Shown piece by piece: positions 60,367 to 64,000 of a stretch of 64,000 nucleotides of DNA (its first letter is position 1; the number at the start of each line of letters is the position of its first letter). The notes beneath the pieces were generated by a model. It was not told where the DNA came from. It did not search any database and worked only from the letters and a program-made list of their open reading frames with translations. A program made the position numbers and the translations under genes. Source of the DNA: Planococcus sp. MB-3u-03 (GTDB lineage Bacteria > Bacillota > Bacilli > Bacillales_A > Planococcaceae); contig NZ_CP025135.1 in the NCBI RefSeq assembly GCF_002833405.1, forward strand, positions 2,461,501 to 2,525,500, written 5' to 3'.

Positions 60367-61476
60367 TTATTCTTCTACATATTCAATCTGATAATCCCCG
60401 TACTCATCGATCACAACGGTATAGAGGCGCCGGTGGTCGATTGTTCCGGTCTCGCCGTTTGCTTCGTGGTAATTGAATACTGCGCCGGCTTCGACGTATG
60501 CACGGTCGCCTTCAATTTCGACGGAACTGACTTCCGGCACGACGGAATCGAACACGCGGCCATCCGCTGAATACTCTTGGACGACGCTGTCTACCGCTTC
60601 AACCGCCTGGCTTCCCTGTACTAAATAGGAAGAATAATAATTCAGCTCCTCGTCATTCATCGAATACGGCAGCAAGTCATAATAGGCTTCGATGAAACTC
60701 GATAATAGCGCTTCTTCAAAATACGCATCCTTTACGGACGGTTCCACCAATTGCGATTCAGGAAGCGGATCTGGGTTGTTCGCCCAGCTATCCAACATTT
60801 CCTTTTTCAAATAAAGCGGGATTGCATAGCCGATTTCGGGATTGTCTTCAAGCATGACCGAATTGATGCCGAGCACGCGGCCGGTGCTTGCATCGAGTAA
60901 CGGCCCGCCGCTTGAGCCCTGCTTGATCAAAGCATTCATTTCATAAAGATCCGTATAGACAAAGACTTCCGAGAAATCGACGCCGGTGTCGGTGATTTCC
61001 CCTTCAGTCGCAGTATTCGCTGCGTTCTCGGGGCTGCCGATGGCGATAACCGGTGTGCCGATATCGACCGGTTGCATTTCCTGCTCAAGTGGCTCTTTTC
61101 CTGCGAGGTCTTCAACACGGACAAGCGCCAAATCCTCATCGAGCGACATGCCGATCACTTTGCCGGCAAATTCCTGGCCGTCGCTATTGACGAGTGAAAT
61201 AAACGTGGCATCTCGCACGACATGGGCGTTCGTCAAAATGTCGCCCTGGTTATTGAATAAAAAGCCGGACCCTTGCTCGAAATCGGTATAGATCGTGTAG
61301 ACATGTGTCTTGGCATTCGCTATCATCACGGCTTTTTCCTGAGCGGCCGTATCGACCGGGGAATCCGTCTGCTCTGTTTCAGCTTCGGGCGGCGCCTCTG
61401 TCTCCGTCCCTCCGCAAGCCGCGAGAATCATCGCCGACAGGAAAACCATCAGCCATTGCATCATCCGTTTTTCCAT
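60367..61476 (-). CDS. HtrA/DegP-like lipoprotein serine protease
   Basis: 369 residues. Lipobox MILAAC, then an acidic linker, then a trypsin-like domain: GSGFLFNNQGDILTNAHVV (His), SLDEDLALVRVE (Asp), and ALIKQGSSGGPLLDASTGRV (Ser). The C-terminal part (about 250-369) is not a PDZ domain but an acidic domain with YYDLLPYSMNDEELNYYSSY. Exported, membrane-tethered quality-control or processing protease. The Met at 61476 is preferred over one 11 codons earlier. Confidence 0.87.
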   Translation of the reverse strand: MEKRMMQWLMVFLSAMILAACGGTETEAPPEAETEQTDSPVDTAAQEKAVMIANAKTHVYTIYTDFEQGSGFLFNNQGDILTNAHVVRDATFISLVNSDGQEFAGKVIGMSLDEDLALVRVEDLAGKEPLEQEMQPVDIGTPVIAIGSPENAANTATEGEITDTGVDFSEVFVYTDLYEMNALIKQGSSGGPLLDASTGRVLGINSVMLEDNPEIGYAIPLYLKKEMLDSWANNPDPLPESQLVEPSVKDAYFEEALLSSFIEAYYDLLPYSMNDEELNYYSSYLVQGSQAVEAVDSVVQEYSADGRVFDSVVPEVSSVEIEGDRAYVEAGAVFNYHEANGETGTIDHRRLYTVVIDEYGDYQIEYVEE

Positions 61477-61583
61477 AGTCTCAACCCGCTTCCGGTAATG
61501 TGAGTTCATTATAGCAAGCCGGAATTGAAAAAGGAACGTTTACGGGCAAGCCCGACCCGGAAGATTTTTACTTGAGTGAAGAC

Positions 61584-61612
61584 AAAAAAAGCCGCCGGTA
61601 CAAACCGGCGGC
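61584..61612 (-). terminator. Terminator of the extracellular nuclease gene
   Basis: On the minus strand GCCGCCGGT/ACCGGCGGC with a 4-nt loop and seven U, 8 nt after the stop. Confidence 0.9.
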
Positions 61613-61620
61613 TCCATTCG

Positions 61621-64000
61621 TTATTTCTTGCTCTTCTTCAATTGCCCTTTGTTCGTAATAACGGTGTAGTTGCCGAACTCGTTCACTTCAAGCGTGAAAG
61701 TTTCGCCATTCAGGTCGCCCTGGATGATCTTCCATTTGCCTCTATCATCTTGGCGTGCGCCGAATTGGACTTTGACATCCGGATTCGTCAGGAAGTTCAA
61801 TTCCATCGGTTCGCTGAGTGTCAGGCCGAGTTCTTCGCCGTCCGCTCCGAGTACAGCGATATCAAGCTGGTCGCTGAGTGCAGGGCGTTTGTCTACTTGT
61901 TCGGCGTCATCGACTGCAAGGGCAAGCGTCATTTCTTCGCCAGCCGCTTCCGCTAATTGCTGGAGGTTGGCTGCCGTGAATGTGAAGTTCGCTTGTTCCA
62001 GTTGAACGGTCAAATCCTTGCCGCTTTCAAGAAGTTCATCGATTGTGCCTTCTGTGAATGTGATGTCGAGTGTACCGTCTTCATCGAATTCACCGGCTGT
62101 GATGACTGCTTCTTCACCTGAAAGGTCCGGATCCGCTTCCTGTTCACCAGGCACTTGCGGTTTGTCGAACGTGATTTGTGCAAGTAGTGGATCATGATCC
62201 GATGCGCGTCCATGTTCTTCCATAAACATCGAGTTAATATGGACCATATCAAGTTCTGTGTTGTCCGCCAAATTGTTCGTCACCAACAAGTGATCGAGCA
62301 CTTGCGAGTTGCCTTGGTAGTAATAAGAGAAACGGTCTTCTTCAGGAACATCGTTGACTTTGTTCGTCAAGATGTCGCCTTCTAGTGCATCAAGTGCCGG
62401 CGTGAATTCGAAATCGTTCATATCGCCAGTGACGACGACATTGAGTTCCGGATTCTTCTCGAGTCCTTCTTCGATAAAGCCATTAATGGCATGCGCCAAT
62501 TCAATGCGTTCCACTTCAGAAGTGAATTCCGGCGGCTGGTTTTGCCCAAACAAGCCTTGGTCTCCGCCTTTGGAGTTCAAATGCGTTGCGATAACGACAA
62601 TTTCTTCGCCTTGGAATTCAAATTGTGCCGCGAGTGGCTTACGTGTGTTTGGCATTGGAATCGGTTGTACGCGTCCCGGGTTCAATTCAAGGTCGCCTGA
62701 ATCTGTCCACGAGTTGTCCTCTGTCGCTGTTCCTTTTTCGCCTTCAGACAAATCAACGCGGTCCGGATTGTACAAGAAGCCTACGCGGATGTTGCCGCCT
62801 GGCTGTCCGCCATCCTGGTTGTATTCCGGTGCGATGTCTGTCCAAGCGTATTCAGGACCGCCTGCAGCTTGGATGCCTTCGATGAGGCGCTCATAAGAAG
62901 CGGTCGCATCAGAGTCTTTTGAAGCAATCGGCCCGTCGCTGTCCTGTACTTCGACCATCGCGATGATGTCCGGTGAGTTCAAGTCGTTGACGAATGATTC
63001 TGCGATGCGCTGTGCTTTAGCATCTGATGTGTGGCTCGGGTCTGCAGAGAAGTTCTCGACGTTATACGTGGAAACCGTCAATTTATCATCTGCGTTTTCG
63101 ATCCATGTCTGTTCCGGCTCAGTTCCGCCATCTACAATTTCCGGCACTTCGGTTTCGTCCGTCCAGATCTGGTAGTTGCCGAATCCGTAGCCGAGAACGC
63201 CAACTGGAGCTTCAGCAAATGTATCGCCCGCTTTTGCGACGACGCCTTCACCTGTTGTGACGGTGATACGTTCCGGATTGAAATCGTCTTCTTCAAGAAG
63301 GATTCCGTCTTGCTTGTGGAACTCATTATTTGTCGCATTTTTCGATACGACGAATACTTCGCCGTAATTTTGTGGGCCAACGATTTGTGCCTCAGCTACG
63401 CTGACACGTATCAATTCCAGTGACTCCCAGAAATCAATGCCGTCTTCTTCCGGCTGGAATTCCGTCAAGCCGTCATTGTCGATATTTTGAGTCGGTGGGA
63501 AGACATCTTCGCCGATAACGATCGGTTCAGGTAGTTCTGCTGTTGCTGTTTTCACAACGTCCGTCGAACGGATGCGTGTGAGTGGCAAATCGTTTTCGCG
63601 CATATCGGAATAGCCCTTATAGAACCATTCTTCGACCGTTCCCGCGACCGTTACGACATCCCCGACAGCCAGGCTGCTGGATGCAGATGATTTGTTGACG
63701 ATGATCGCTTCTGAAGTTTTCCAGTCGCCGTCACCTTCTGTATCTTGGATCACAAAGTTTGCGCCGTTATAGAAATGCGTGATGACACCCGTCACTTCAT
63801 TCACTGTTGCATCTTCGTAGATCGAGTAATGCCCTTGTCCTTGAATGTCGCGGATTTTCAAGTCCTCTGTTTTCAGGACCGTGTAATCAAATGAAAAAAC
63901 TTCTGATGTTTCGCCTGTCACTGCGATCGCTTTGATCACCGTATCTTGCGTCAGGACGATCGGCTCAGAATAAACTGCGCTGTCCGTTGTCGGCTCTGAT
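61621..64000 (-). CDS. Extracellular nuclease (YhcR/ExeM-like), N-terminus outside window
   Basis: At least 793 residues, open to the window edge. In order: the end of a chitobiase-type C-terminal domain (SEPTTDSAVYSEPIVLTQDT), and a YhcR-type OB-fold DNA-binding domain (VTGVITHFYNGANFVIQDTE...GDVVTVAGTVEEW). A large endonuclease/exonuclease/phosphatase domain follows, with VSTYNVENFSAD, DIIAMVEVQD, VVTGDMNDFEF and catalytic RASDHDPLLA. A C-terminal beta domain ends GNYTVITNKGQ and a Lys tail. Secreted DNA/RNA degradation for phosphate supply is likely, matching the nucleotidase at the other window end. Confidence 0.88.
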   Translation of the reverse strand, partial: SEPTTDSAVYSEPIVLTQDTVIKAIAVTGETSEVFSFDYTVLKTEDLKIRDIQGQGHYSIYEDATVNEVTGVITHFYNGANFVIQDTEGDGDWKTSEAIIVNKSSASSSLAVGDVVTVAGTVEEWFYKGYSDMRENDLPLTRIRSTDVVKTATAELPEPIVIGEDVFPPTQNIDNDGLTEFQPEEDGIDFWESLELIRVSVAEAQIVGPQNYGEVFVVSKNATNNEFHKQDGILLEEDDFNPERITVTTGEGVVAKAGDTFAEAPVGVLGYGFGNYQIWTDETEVPEIVDGGTEPEQTWIENADDKLTVSTYNVENFSADPSHTSDAKAQRIAESFVNDLNSPDIIAMVEVQDSDGPIASKDSDATASYERLIEGIQAAGGPEYAWTDIAPEYNQDGGQPGGNIRVGFLYNPDRVDLSEGEKGTATEDNSWTDSGDLELNPGRVQPIPMPNTRKPLAAQFEFQGEEIVVIATHLNSKGGDQGLFGQNQPPEFTSEVERIELAHAINGFIEEGLEKNPELNVVVTGDMNDFEFTPALDALEGDILTNKVNDVPEEDRFSYYYQGNSQVLDHLLVTNNLADNTELDMVHINSMFMEEHGRASDHDPLLAQITFDKPQVPGEQEADPDLSGEEAVITAGEFDEDGTLDITFTEGTIDELLESGKDLTVQLEQANFTFTAANLQQLAEAAGEEMTLALAVDDAEQVDKRPALSDQLDIAVLGADGEELGLTLSEPMELNFLTNPDVKVQFGARQDDRGKWKIIQGDLNGETFTLEVNEFGNYTVITNKGQLKKSKK

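Noticed and set aside
1..64000. tRNA, rRNA, transposase, phage or CRISPR features
   Set aside because: No cloverleaf, rRNA-like stretch, DDE-type protein, integrase, phage structural gene or regular short repeats were seen on reading both strands.

Overview
The window looks like a chromosomal segment of a mid-GC Firmicute of the Planococcaceae (Planococcus/Planomicrobium-like). This is inferred from AGGAGG-type ribosome binding sites, U-tailed terminators, a T-box leader, a TPP and a guanidine-I riboswitch, a sigma-B-type promoter, an RsbR paralogue, PaiA/PaiB, YkkC/YkkD, YflT and YhcR-like proteins. No rRNA, tRNA, CRISPR array, transposase or prophage was found.

Layout. 0-5.4 kb: the end of a secreted 5'-nucleotidase, a membrane protein with three Ltp repeats, a lipoprotein, an acyltransferase and a broken patatin. 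5.4-18.2 kb: small accessory genes, including an NlpC/P60 hydrolase, an ArsR regulator with its operator, an MpsC-type protein, RibT-like GNAT, glyoxalase, peroxiredoxin, haloacid dehalogenase, two Nudix hydrolases, lipoproteins and several truncated remnants. 18.2-25 kb: a copper locus with CopB ATPase, a divergent Cys-rich copper-storage-type protein, an OmpR/HK pair, and YdhK and DUF305 proteins. 25-34 kb: a T-box-controlled MFS transporter, small membrane proteins, a YczE/MarR divergent pair, paiA/paiB, a guanidine-I riboswitch with ykkCD some 700 bp downstream, and a hydroxyacyl-CoA dehydrogenase. 34-37.5 kb: YflT and a sucrose hydrolase/fructokinase operon. 37.5-43 kb: an AT-richer stretch with a cold-shock gene, a decayed esterase and an array of tiny membrane proteins. 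Three of those are each followed, 15-17 nt after the stop, by the same perfect hairpin with a covarying base pair. 43-53 kb: a divergent PRPP synthetase, a fused double ABC permease, a YdcZ-Crp-YdcZ operon, an RsbR paralogue and a methyltransferase. 53-60 kb: MATE/TetR, then the riboswitch-led thiamine salvage operon tenA-thiM-thiD-thiE-thiW. 60-64 kb: an HtrA-like lipoprotein protease and a YhcR/ExeM-like extracellular nuclease that runs off the edge.

Two features run through the whole window. First, a dispersed GC-rich palindromic repeat of about 120 bp occurs at least eight times, twice carrying a nested hairpin module of about 76 bp. Second, at least a dozen otherwise well-conserved genes are broken by single-base length changes, nearly always one missing base in a homopolymer. 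That pattern points to consensus errors in the assembly rather than wholesale gene decay, so entries typed as pseudogene are mostly 'broken as read'.
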